A stretch of 64,000 bases of DNA. Origin: an uncultured Eubacteriales bacterium. Lineage in GTDB: Bacteria; Bacillota; Clostridia; Oscillospirales; Oscillospiraceae. The position numbers and the translations under genes were made by a program. Where the stretch lies: positions 62,001-126,000 of the forward strand of contig UQUO01000001.1 in the NCBI GenBank assembly GCA_900544295.1. Reading direction: 5' to 3'. The notes below the pieces were generated by a model. That model did no database searches. It was given only the letters and a program-made list of their open reading frames with translations, and had not been told where the DNA came from. Below, piece by piece: positions 8,153 to 15,349 of the stretch (positions are counted from its first letter, which is position 1; every line of letters begins with the position of its first letter).

Positions 8153-8844
8153 AAATCAAATTATATCCCAAAGACCTGTTGGAGACTGCCTGGCGTAAAG
8201 ATAAAAAGCTGTATGCAGACGGCGATGCTGTAAAGCCGCCCCAATGCCTGCGGTGCGGCGCCCCTCTGGCAGCCCACCTGATGGTCAATGCCCTCAGCCG
8301 CTATGCGGATGTGCAGATCTGTGAAGCCTGCGGCATGGACGAGGCCCTTCGGGATGCCGCCCATGCTCCTTTGCCCCTTACAGAATGGGATGCGGTGAAG
8401 CGCGGCAGACTTCCGGCCTCTGAAAAAGGGCGCGTATGCTATTTGGATACCATCTGCACCTTTGAGGAAGTATTCCGGCACACCGATACACCGCCCATGC
8501 AGCTTACTGGCCGGCCTGTCAGTGAGATCGCCTACTCCCGCTCGGATTATGACGGCCATCGGTGGTGGACAACCTGGCACGATGGACCTGGGAAAAAGGC
8601 AGTGCCGGAGCTGGTGAAGGAGATCGACGATTTCCAGAATGCCCTGTTCAAGCTGCCTGCATTCAAAACGCTGAATACTATGCGGCGGTTCTGCAGGTAC
8701 GCGCAGGCCACCAGTGAGGCGACGGAGTTCAACCTCTATTCCGAAACAGATCACTTGTATATTTGGATTCGGATGATCACCCGGTTCTGGGATTACAATG
8801 TCTATGTTCACTATTACGATAAGGCGGCTGTTGGAGGTAAGTAA
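8149..8844 (+). CDS. Zinc-ribbon-containing hypothetical protein (231 aa)
   Basis: Residues ~33-75 hold two CxxC knuckles (CLRCGAP and ICEACGMDEALRD) around ALSRYADVQ, a zinc ribbon that occurs repeatedly in large conjugative elements of Clostridia. The rest has no recognised fold but contains many aromatic residues (DGHRWWTTWHD; IWIRMITRFWDYNVYVHYYD). It is coupled by overlap to the upstream fusion gene and downstream to a 66-residue protein. The zinc site is supported; the function is not known. Confidence 0.75.
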   Translation: MKIKLYPKDLLETAWRKDKKLYADGDAVKPPQCLRCGAPLAAHLMVNALSRYADVQICEACGMDEALRDAAHAPLPLTEWDAVKRGRLPASEKGRVCYLDTICTFEEVFRHTDTPPMQLTGRPVSEIAYSRSDYDGHRWWTTWHDGPGKKAVPELVKEIDDFQNALFKLPAFKTLNTMRRFCRYAQATSEATEFNLYSETDHLYIWIRMITRFWDYNVYVHYYDKAAVGGK

Positions 8845-9044
8845 TGCGGCTGAGATACTACGACAAGCATGGTGCAGAAATTCAAGTCGGAATGCTGCTG
8901 CGCCATGATGGCGGCGCTATCGAGCGTGTCCTGGAGGGCGTCAATAGCAACGGAGACATCACGCTTGGCTTTGAGGCATCTGCCTCTGAAATTTATCCGC
9001 TGAGTGAGTTCAATTTGAGAGAATGGGAAATTGCGGCAGAGTAA
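8844..9044 (+). CDS. Small conserved hypothetical protein (66 aa)
   Basis: TTGGAGG precedes the ATG, which overlaps the previous stop by one base. The protein begins MRLRYYDKHGAEIQVGMLLRHDGG and ends EWEIAAE. It is probably a small beta-barrel. No family assigned. It is the last gene of the first backbone block. Confidence 0.7.
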   Translation: MRLRYYDKHGAEIQVGMLLRHDGGAIERVLEGVNSNGDITLGFEASASEIYPLSEFNLREWEIAAE

Positions 9045-9059
9045 TTTTGCCGCAGCGAG

Positions 9060-9104
9060 GCCGCAGGTTGGGGATTTCCCGGCCTGCGGCTTTTCAGTTC
9101 TTTT
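9060..9104 (+). terminator. Rho-independent terminator
   Basis: GCCGCAGG (9060-9067) pairs with CCTGCGGC (9083-9090), followed by TTTTCAGTTCTTTT. It ends the 8,149-9,044 unit and faces the convergent XRE gene. Confidence 0.8.
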
Positions 9105-9458
9105 GTGATTCCTTGTATTCTTGAAAAGGAAAAAATAATACGCTGTAGCCTCCATGACAACAAGCTCTTTTTCGTTCATGGAGTCTAAAAGTACATCAAT
9201 GTGTTTCCGGCAACTGTCTCCGCCACGGTTGCCCTCCGTATAGAAAAACTGGTCTACGGATATATCGAACAGCGTGACGAGCTTAAAAAACAGGTTGAAG
9301 CTGGGGTGCTGGCCTTTGTTCTCAATGTTCATAATGGTTTTGTCAGTCTTGCCGACCAATTCCGCAACATAGGCTTGCGTCCAGCCCTTTGCCTCTCTGG
9401 CCTGTTTCAGTGCCAGACCGAGCCCATGAAAGTCAAACCTTCTTTCATCTTGGTACAT
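9094..9458 (-). CDS. XRE-family helix-turn-helix regulator, 3' end probably frameshifted
   Basis: Residues ~12-70 form a lambda-repressor-type helix-turn-helix (LGLALKQAREAKGWTQAYVAELVGKTDKTIMNIE). The ATG at 9458 is preferred because GGGTG lies eight bases upstream; a further ATG at 9464 is too close. The frame as read does not stop until 8814, running through the terminator and antisense to the 8844 gene with a tail unlike the family. In another frame a short tail ending EYKESQKN-stop at 9094 fits the usual ~115-125 residue length. A one-base change in the T-rich tract near 9,120-9,140 would join the two. It probably represses the divergent response-regulator operon or itself. Confidence 0.7.
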
Positions 9459-9462
9459 TTTC

Positions 9463-9534
9463 ATATCACCCTATATCATTGTACATTTCGGGTTGAATTA
9501 TGAAAATGAAGTGAAATTTGATATGAGGTGATAT
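9463..9534. promoter_or_regulatory. Inverted pair of TGATAT repeat boxes between the XRE and response-regulator genes
   Basis: TGATATAGGGTGATAT (minus strand, 9463-9478) and TGATATGAGGTGATAT (plus strand, 9519-9534) match at 14 of 16 positions and face each other. Each is itself a TGATAT-N4-TGATAT direct repeat. The first overlaps the ribosome site of the XRE gene. They are probable operators; whether the XRE protein or the response regulator binds them cannot be told. Confidence 0.55.
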
Positions 9535-9564
9535 TTTATTTCCCGTCAGAGGGGAGGTTCGCCC

Positions 9565-9593
9565 TTGTCCTATTTCAGACCAGGAATTATAAT
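9565..9593 (+). promoter_or_regulatory. Promoter of the first two-component operon
   Basis: TTGTCC (9565-9570) and TATAAT (9588-9593) are separated by 17 bp, a near-consensus vegetative promoter, 68 bp before the response-regulator start. Confidence 0.75.
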
Positions 9594-9660
9594 AGAGACA
9601 TCTGATAATTGATTTATAGATTATGTCGGAAAGGAAAACCGATTGGCAAGGAGCATAGAC

Positions 9661-10353
9661 ATGGAAAAAATTTTTAGTATTTTAATCATCGAAGATGACG
9701 TGCCACTCAACGACATGACAAAGCGACTTCTCACCCAACACGGCTATTATGTAACTTCTGCCTATTCGGGAAGCGAGGCGCTTCTGTTGATGGAGAAAGG
9801 CACTTTTGACTTAATTTTACTTGATCTGATGCTGCCCGGCATACCGGGGGAAACAGTATTGGAAAAGATAAAAAGCACGATGGACATTCCGATTATCGGT
9901 GTGTCCGCTAAAACGGATATAGACAGCAAAGTGAACCTCATACGAAACGGTGCAGATGATTACATCACAAAGCCATTTGACAATCAAGAGCTGCTGGTGC
10001 GGATTGAAGCGGTGCTGCGACGCTTTCAAAAATCCACCGGCCCCAATAATGGTAAGATGCTTCATTTTAAGGATTTGTCCCTTGATACAGAAGCTATGGA
10101 GGCTAAAATCGGGAATACCCCCATTGCTTTGACACGGTATGAATATCTGATTTTACAGCTTTTGATGTCCGCACCCTCAAAGGTATTCACAAAGAACAAT
10201 ATTTTTGAAAGCGTGTGGAATGAAAACTTTATCGGGGACGATAACGCAATCAATGTCCACATTGGAAATCTCCGCAAGAAGTTTGCCAAAGTCAATCCAG
10301 AGGAAAAGTATATTCAGACGGTTTGGGGCCTCGGTTTCAAAATGCAGGGCTAA
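9661..10353 (+). CDS. OmpR-family response regulator
   Basis: Receiver domain at residues ~1-118 with the acidic pair (EDD), the phospho-acceptor aspartate in LILLDLMLPG, a switch residue in GVSAK and the KPF lysine. A winged-helix output domain follows at ~130-228 (TRYEYLILQLLMS, AINVHIGNLRKKF, VWGLGFKMQ). ATG 9661 with AAGGAG eight bases upstream is preferred over an in-frame TTG at 9643. It is followed by ABC and kinase genes, the order seen in bacitracin/lantibiotic sensing and immunity loci. It most likely activates the promoters at 10,356 and 13,016. Confidence 0.9.
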   Translation: MEKIFSILIIEDDVPLNDMTKRLLTQHGYYVTSAYSGSEALLLMEKGTFDLILLDLMLPGIPGETVLEKIKSTMDIPIIGVSAKTDIDSKVNLIRNGADDYITKPFDNQELLVRIEAVLRRFQKSTGPNNGKMLHFKDLSLDTEAMEAKIGNTPIALTRYEYLILQLLMSAPSKVFTKNNIFESVWNENFIGDDNAINVHIGNLRKKFAKVNPEEKYIQTVWGLGFKMQG

Positions 10354-10355
10354 TC

Positions 10356-10398
10356 CTTAGAGAAATCTTATAAAGTTTGCACGCCGATCTGCTACAAT
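10356..10398 (+). promoter_or_regulatory. Response-regulator box and promoter before the first ABC genes
   Basis: Two CTTA-start half-sites, CTTAGAGAAAT (10356) and CTTATAAAGTT (10367), are spaced by exactly 11 bp. The second begins 26 bp before a TACAAT -10 (10393-10398). There is no good -35 element, as expected for an activator-dependent promoter. The same arrangement recurs at 13,016-13,069. Confidence 0.55.
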
Positions 10399-10425
10399 AA
10401 GACGATATGGAAAGGGGATGATTAT

Positions 10426-11334
10426 TTGGAGGCTGCTTTGGAAACAGCCGGGTTGACCTATGTTTTCCCGGACGGAAACGGGATTAAAAATATCACATTT
10501 CAGATAATGCGTGGAGAAATCTATGCACTGTATGGCGGTCATAACGCAGGAAAATCTGTACTGTTGCAGGCCATTATTGGCACACTCCGACCTCAATCTG
10601 GTACGCTCAAATTATTTGGCAATATAGACTATCAGCAGGAGCGCCGCCGGATTGGATTTGTACCCCAAAAGCCTGTGACAATCGGCTCTCTGTCACCGGC
10701 TGATATGCTGCACTATTTTTCTTCTGCTTTCGGAAGCACAGAAAGCCGTTTTTTAGATATATTGCATCTGAACCCGAAAGAAAAAAAGGCGGTACGGCGA
10801 TTACCCTTATCGATCCAGCGTTTAGTGAATTTGGCGGTTGCCCTTTTGGGAAATCCAGATATGATAATTCTGGACGACCCTTTTTCCGGGCTGGATAAGG
10901 GAGAATGTGAACACCTGCTTTCTGTTCTGACCTATCTGCATGAAATGAACCATACCACGCTTCTAATCTCTGGACAAGATTATACGCTGCTTTCCCGGCT
11001 TGCATCCCAATATGGCGTGATGGCAGATGGCAAGCTGCTTTGTGAGCTTACGGCTGGGGAATTGAAAGAGAGCTGCCAGCGGTGCATAAAGATAAGAACC
11101 CCGCAATTAGAACGGGCTATTACGATTTTAAGCCAGCGGTTCCCGGATTTTGAAGTGTTGGGCCATGACCTGATTAGAATTTTTCATTGCAATGAGCAAT
11201 CCGGGGAAATCAATACGCTGCTGGTTCATTCCGGGATAGAGGTATCGGAAATCTGGCTTGCCGGTATGGAGCCGACCGACTATCTTTTGAAAATGACAGG
11301 AGGTGCAAAGAGTGATCCAGACGATACAAAGTGA
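10426..11334 (+). CDS. ABC transporter ATPase with degenerate motifs (lantibiotic-type)
   Basis: The start is TTG 10426 with AAAGGGG upstream. Walker A is present but altered (GGHNAGKSV), Walker B is MIILDDPF, and the normal LSGGQ signature is replaced by LPLSIQRLV. The C-terminal ~90 residues form an extra domain after the ATPase core. Its partner permease starts 23 bp inside its 3' end. The pair resembles the drug or peptide exporters of lantibiotic immunity systems. The altered signature raises the question whether it hydrolyses ATP normally or is a regulatory subunit. Confidence 0.8.
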   Translation: MEAALETAGLTYVFPDGNGIKNITFQIMRGEIYALYGGHNAGKSVLLQAIIGTLRPQSGTLKLFGNIDYQQERRRIGFVPQKPVTIGSLSPADMLHYFSSAFGSTESRFLDILHLNPKEKKAVRRLPLSIQRLVNLAVALLGNPDMIILDDPFSGLDKGECEHLLSVLTYLHEMNHTTLLISGQDYTLLSRLASQYGVMADGKLLCELTAGELKESCQRCIKIRTPQLERAITILSQRFPDFEVLGHDLIRIFHCNEQSGEINTLLVHSGIEVSEIWLAGMEPTDYLLKMTGGAKSDPDDTK

Positions 11335-12076
11335 GTTATTCCGTATCCGCAAAAATCGCCTGTTTTGGGCCTGCCTCGCACTGGCTGCTTTTTTTGTCTT
11401 TGCGCTTGCCCTGACATTTTATCATAATTCGGTAAATGGTATGCTTCCGGTTATATCACTGGTTTCGTTCACGGAGTTTCTATTTTCAGATTACAGCCTG
11501 ATTTTTCCGTTGACGCTCTTTTTGTGCCTGTACTTTACAGAAGATTTTCATACCGGCACATACAGTATCGCACTTTCTAAAGGAACAAGCAGAGTACATC
11601 TATTCTTTGGAAAACTGCTGGCCTCATGGATTGGCGTTTTGTTTTTTCTGTTTGTATGCTTTGGCGTTGCATATTTGTCCATTTTGATAATGGGAGCATC
11701 CCGGTATGACATAGACTATTCGTTTTCTGCAATCGGAGCCTTTCTTCTGCTTCAATGTCTGTGCTTTTTAGGGTACACCGCATTTCTTAATCTATTAAGT
11801 TACCTGCTCCGGCATCGGATAATTGTCACGATTACCGCATTTTTTCTGCTGGGGGTTTTGTATCTATACCTCACAAAGATAAGCACAGCATTGGATATGG
11901 ATTATTCGCTCTACAAGTATTGGGTGGTAGGGCTTTCCCATAGCTTGCAGGTCAATACCATTGGGGAGGATTTAATACCCATTTTGGTTACACTGGGAAT
12001 ATATCTTTTTTTACCGACAGCTATTTCGTTCTCCCTGTTTCAAAGGTTGGATTTGCGCGGTTTGGAAAGGCGGTGA
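11312..12076 (+). CDS. ABC-2-type membrane permease
   Basis: AGGAGG at 11298-11303 is eight bases from GTG 11312, chosen over GTG 11303 inside the ribosome site. The 254-residue protein shows about six hydrophobic segments: LFWACLALAAFFVFALALTF, SLIFPLTLFLCLYF, WIGVLFFLFVCFGVAYLSI, AFLLLQCLCFLGYTAFL, ITAFFLLGVLYLYL and LIPILVTLGIYLFLPTAI. It is the membrane partner of the preceding ATPase, overlapping it by 23 bp, and probably extrudes an antimicrobial peptide or other amphiphile. Confidence 0.85.
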   Translation: MIQTIQSELFRIRKNRLFWACLALAAFFVFALALTFYHNSVNGMLPVISLVSFTEFLFSDYSLIFPLTLFLCLYFTEDFHTGTYSIALSKGTSRVHLFFGKLLASWIGVLFFLFVCFGVAYLSILIMGASRYDIDYSFSAIGAFLLLQCLCFLGYTAFLNLLSYLLRHRIIVTITAFFLLGVLYLYLTKISTALDMDYSLYKYWVVGLSHSLQVNTIGEDLIPILVTLGIYLFLPTAISFSLFQRLDLRGLERR

Positions 12077-12083
12077 TGGCTGC

Positions 12084-12986
12084 ATGATTGTGTTATGTAT
12101 CTTGCTGGCAATGCTTTCCCTGTTTTTGCTTCTGAAACTGATTTATCAGCGGAGGCTGGTTCGGAAAATCAAAAAGCAGATTGATTTTTTGACAGACCGG
12201 GATACGCAAACAGAAATCATGGTGGAAAAAACGGATAGGCCAATACAGGATCTGGCTACAAGTATCAATCATCTTCTGAAAAAATATCGCAGCATGGGTC
12301 AGGAAATCGAAAGGAGCGATACCCTGTTCCGGGATACTATCACCAGTCTGTCCCATGACCTGCGAACGCCGCTGGCAACAGCAAACGGCTATATCCAGCT
12401 CTTACAGGAACAGGATTTAACCGGGGATCAAAAAGAATATGTGATGATTGCGGGAGAAAGAATTTCCGCTGTAAAGCTGCTTCTCGACCAACTGTTTGAA
12501 TTTGCAAGGATTGAGGCCGACGAACTGAAATTGAATTGCAGGAATACAGATATACACAGTGTACTTCGGGATGTTGTCGCCTCATACTATGGCGATTTTG
12601 AACAGAAAAAATGCGTTCCCCATATCGTTATCCCAAATTCACCGGCTATCATTTGGGGCGATCCAGATGCCTTGACCCGGATTTTCTCAAATGTGGTTTA
12701 TAATGCGCTTGTTCACGGGGATGGAAATTATCAGATCACCGCAGCGTTAGAAGAAGCTCAAACGGTCATAACCGTTAAAAATGCGTCGAGCAGTATTCAG
12801 CAGGAAGATATTCCCCATTTGTTTGACCGTTTTTACACCACCGACCAGTCACGGACAAAAAAGACAACGGGGCTGGGGCTGGCAATCGCTCAAAGACTTG
12901 TGACCCGCATGGGCGGGCAAATCTCGGCTTCTCTGCAAAACGGTATCTTTGCAATTCAAATCGTGTTTCCCATTGTCAATTTCTAA
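12084..12986 (+). CDS. Sensor histidine kinase with minimal sensing part
   Basis: 300 residues. One N-terminal membrane helix (LCILLAMLSLFLLLKLIY), no extracellular domain, then a linker with a second hydrophobic-poor helix. The DHp box is SLSHDLRTPLATANGY (phospho-histidine near residue 90). The HATPase part has the N box NVVYNALVHG and a glycine box TTGLGLAIAQRL. The lack of a sensory domain is typical of kinases that sense through a partner ABC transporter. It belongs with the response regulator at 9661. A terminator follows immediately. Confidence 0.9.
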   Translation: MIVLCILLAMLSLFLLLKLIYQRRLVRKIKKQIDFLTDRDTQTEIMVEKTDRPIQDLATSINHLLKKYRSMGQEIERSDTLFRDTITSLSHDLRTPLATANGYIQLLQEQDLTGDQKEYVMIAGERISAVKLLLDQLFEFARIEADELKLNCRNTDIHSVLRDVVASYYGDFEQKKCVPHIVIPNSPAIIWGDPDALTRIFSNVVYNALVHGDGNYQITAALEEAQTVITVKNASSSIQQEDIPHLFDRFYTTDQSRTKKTTGLGLAIAQRLVTRMGGQISASLQNGIFAIQIVFPIVNF

Positions 12987-12987
12987 A

Positions 12988-13012
12988 GGGCTGCTTCGGC
13001 AGCTCTTTTTTC
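12988..13012 (+). terminator. Rho-independent terminator
   Basis: GGGCTGC-TTCG-GCAGCTC hairpin with a UUCG-type tetraloop, followed by TTTTTT. It closes the first half of the module. Confidence 0.85.
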
Positions 13013-13015
13013 ATC

Positions 13016-13069
13016 CTTAGACTTTCCTTAGACTTTTCTCAAACAAATCCTAAACCTCTTTGGTAAAGT
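13016..13069 (+). promoter_or_regulatory. 11-bp-phased response-regulator repeats before the second ABC operon
   Basis: CTTAGACTTT starts at 13016 and again at 13027. Weaker copies start at 13038 (CTCAAACAAAT) and 13049 (CCTAAACCTCT), so four units follow one 11-bp register. A possible TAAAGT -10 lies at 13064-13069, 26 bp from the 13038 unit, the same distance as between box and -10 at the 10,356 promoter. The regulator at 9661 is the likely ligand. Confidence 0.55.
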
Positions 13070-13092
13070 ATGAGCCATAGGAGGTACAAACA

Positions 13093-13266
13093 ATGGTTAA
13101 AGTCGCTTTAATAATTTCACTCATCGCCTTTGCGGTATGCCTGATCATGGCCTTGAACGGCATATTGAGCGATGGCTTAAAAGGGTTAAAACAGAGATCA
13201 AAACCCATCGGGATTTCATTTTTGATTTATGCTGTGGCCTTTTTGCTTTTCATCTTTTTTCAATAA
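13093..13266 (+). CDS. 57-residue two-helix membrane peptide
   Basis: ATG 13093 follows AGGAGG with eight bases between. The translation starts MVKVALIISLIAFAVC, has a short polar loop with GLKGLKQRSKPIG, and ends in a second hydrophobic helix (ISFLIYAVAFLLFIFFQ). It sits between the regulated promoter and the ABC ATPase, 12 bp from it, so it is co-expressed with the transporter. It may be a small subunit or an immunity-type membrane peptide. No family is recognised. Confidence 0.7.
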   Translation: MVKVALIISLIAFAVCLIMALNGILSDGLKGLKQRSKPIGISFLIYAVAFLLFIFFQ

Positions 13267-13278
13267 CGGAGGAATTTC

Positions 13279-13968
13279 ATGCTGCAAATCAAAAATGTAA
13301 ATCTGAATGTTGGAAATACCGCCTTGCTGTCCAACATCAACCTGACTTTAGAGCAAGGAAAAATCTATGGTATTCTGGGGCCGAACGGGGCCGGTAAAAC
13401 AACACTGTTTAAGTCCATGCTGGGCCTGACCGCCTTTTCGGGAGAAATCCTCTCGGATGGGCAACCCGTTTCCAGTAGATGTTTTGGAAGTTTGATTGAA
13501 TACCCAGCTTTTTACCCCCGGCTCACCGTAGAGGAAAATTTGAAGCTCCACGCACAGTATTTAGGTCTGAAACGGCCAAACATCGAAGCGGCGCTCAAAC
13601 AAGTAAACCTGCTGGATGCCCGGAAAAAGCTGTTCTCTCAACTTTCTTTGGGGATGCGCCAACGGCTGGGAATTGCTCGCGCCTTTTTAGGCAATGTTCA
13701 ATATTTGCTGCTGGACGAACCTACCAATGGCCTTGATCCGATGGGGATAAAGGAAATCCGGCTGCTTCTGAAAGAACGCCTGAAATCACCCCAACACTGT
13801 ATTTTGGTATCAAGCCATAATCTGACGGAGATTGCCGCTGTCACAGATGTTCTTATTTTCATTCGTGGCGGAAAAATCATCAAGGTTGTAAAAAACGACT
13901 ATAACGAAAAGGAACTGGAAGCACTGTATGAGGATATTATGACTTCCGGCCAGAGGGAGGAAGCATAA
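13279..13968 (+). CDS. ABC transporter ATPase, lantibiotic/bacitracin-resistance type
   Basis: 229 residues with intact Walker A (GPNGAGKTT), signature LSLGMRQR, Walker B YLLLDEPTNG and an H-loop in SSHNLTE. The length and the LSLGMRQR signature are those of the BcrA/NisF-like exporter ATPases that give self-immunity or resistance to peptide antibiotics. ATG follows GGAGG. The stop overlaps the start of the permease by one base. Confidence 0.9.
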   Translation: MLQIKNVNLNVGNTALLSNINLTLEQGKIYGILGPNGAGKTTLFKSMLGLTAFSGEILSDGQPVSSRCFGSLIEYPAFYPRLTVEENLKLHAQYLGLKRPNIEAALKQVNLLDARKKLFSQLSLGMRQRLGIARAFLGNVQYLLLDEPTNGLDPMGIKEIRLLLKERLKSPQHCILVSSHNLTEIAAVTDVLIFIRGGKIIKVVKNDYNEKELEALYEDIMTSGQREEA

Positions 13969-14723
13969 TGGGAGTGTTGATTAAAAATGAGTTTTACAAG
14001 TTGAAGCGGGAATGGTTTATGGTGTTTCTTCTGCTGTTGTCGCTTCTTCCCATCTTTACCGGCGGAGCAGGAGCAGTTTTTAACAACAGCACAAAATCAC
14101 TTGCTGACCTGTTCTTCTTTATGAATAACCAGTTTTCCATGTTCTTCCCAATGGTGATCTTCATTTTGATAGGTTCGCTATTTTATCAGGAATACAAAAA
14201 CAAAACTTACATCAACTGGATTACCTACGGTTTTTCAAAGAAGAAGCTCTTTCTATCGAAAGTCGCTGTCAGCATCGTTATCGGCTTCGGCTTCGCGGCC
14301 GTCTTATTTATCGCTTTTGGCCTGCTTGTGGCGGTACTCAATGGAGCTGGCAGGTTGACCGGGGGTGTTTCCCTGTTCCTCAATCTGGCAATCGGGTTTG
14401 GAATTGAAGCTGGTGTTGTCATTTTGATAACTACTTGTTTAGGGGCAATCGTTATCAACCTGAGCCGCAATATCATTGTAACAAGCGTCGTAGGGGTTAT
14501 ATATGGCTTTGCATCCTGCCTGTTCATCGGTTCAGAAAGTGGTTTTATCATTCCGGGCAGCTTCGCATATCGTGTGTCCATGTTCTTCTCGGATAAATCT
14601 ACTTACTATGAAGCCCCTGTACCGGCCACCATCGGCGGATGTATCAGCATTGTACTTTGCCTTATCGTGATGTTTCTGGTTGGATTGATTGTCTTTTCCC
14701 ATAAGAAAAAAATCGAAAATTAA
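13968..14723 (+). CDS. ABC-2-type permease, lantibiotic-resistance type
   Basis: 251 residues with about six membrane segments. It begins with a cytosolic KNEFYKLKREW motif typical of BcrB/NisEG-like permeases, and ends with LVGLIVFSHKKKIEN. It is translated from an ATG that touches the ATPase stop, so it is the cognate membrane subunit. A long hairpin follows. Confidence 0.88.
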   Translation: MGVLIKNEFYKLKREWFMVFLLLLSLLPIFTGGAGAVFNNSTKSLADLFFFMNNQFSMFFPMVIFILIGSLFYQEYKNKTYINWITYGFSKKKLFLSKVAVSIVIGFGFAAVLFIAFGLLVAVLNGAGRLTGGVSLFLNLAIGFGIEAGVVILITTCLGAIVINLSRNIIVTSVVGVIYGFASCLFIGSESGFIIPGSFAYRVSMFFSDKSTYYEAPVPATIGGCISIVLCLIVMFLVGLIVFSHKKKIEN

Positions 14724-14774
14724 CTGCTGCCGGACGACGGCAAAAGAAAAAAAGCCGTCGTTCAGCAGTCTTTT
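14723..14774 (+). terminator. Rho-independent terminator
   Basis: ACTGCTG..GACGACGGC (14723-14741) pairs with GCCGTCGTTCAGCAGT (14754-14769) around an A-rich loop, followed by CTTTTCC. It separates the transporter from the winged-helix gene. Confidence 0.8.
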
Positions 14775-14819
14775 CCCCTGCGCCTAATACACTACGACGG
14801 CTCATAAGGAGGCGTCAGG

Positions 14820-15239
14820 ATGGAAAAGACCATCATTATTCGAATAACGAATCCAACAAAGGCACAAGATGCTTTGCTCCAGCGGCTCGTGCGAGCATTT
14901 CGGGCAGAACATATTGAGGTTCAAGAAAACACTGCTTTTACTTTATTATCTGGAAATCTACAAATCGACCCGCAACGCAGGCTGGTATGGCAGTCCGACC
15001 AGACGGTGGACCTGACCCCGATGGAGTTTGACATTCTGCTCCTGCTGGCCCGCCGGCCAGGGCAGGTGTTCTCCGCCCGCCAAATCTATGAGGCTGTCGC
15101 TACGGACTCTTTTGATGCCAGCTGGACCGGGATCTCCAGCATGATCTACAAGCTCCGGCGCAAGCTGGGGACTGGCATCATAGAAACAGTGCGGGGACAC
15201 GGTTACAAATTCATCGTCCCAGGCACCTCACCAAAATGA
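14820..15239 (+). CDS. Receiver-less winged-helix DNA-binding protein, copy A
   Basis: The 139 residues divide into a short beta-alpha-beta N-terminus (TIIIRI, AQDALLQRLVRAFRAE, HIEVQE) and an OmpR/PhoB-type winged helix from ~45 onwards (LTPMEFDILLLLARRPGQVF, RQIYEAV, SSMIYKLRRKL, ETVRGHGYKF). There is no receiver domain and no kinase partner of its own. The DNA-binding half is almost identical in copies B (22,969), C (27,029) and D (45,938), whereas this N-terminus differs. Unlike B, C and D it has a normal start: GGAGG, seven bases, ATG. It is the last gene of the 9-15 kb module. Its target is unknown. Confidence 0.85.
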   Translation: MEKTIIIRITNPTKAQDALLQRLVRAFRAEHIEVQENTAFTLLSGNLQIDPQRRLVWQSDQTVDLTPMEFDILLLLARRPGQVFSARQIYEAVATDSFDASWTGISSMIYKLRRKLGTGIIETVRGHGYKFIVPGTSPK

Positions 15240-15242
15240 AGC

Positions 15243-15284
15243 AAGCGCACAACGGATTTTTCTCCGCTGTGCGCTTCTTTTTGT
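15243..15284 (+). terminator. Terminator hairpin of winged-helix copy A
   Basis: AAGCGCACAACGGA pairs with TCCGCTGTGCGCTT, followed by CTTTTTGTG. The same hairpin, with small changes in the loop, follows copies B and C, so gene and hairpin form one repeated unit. Confidence 0.88.
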
Positions 15285-15349
15285 GATTACTTTCTTTTCT
15301 CCATGATAAATTCACAATCCCATGATATACTTCGATTGGGTGATTACAA

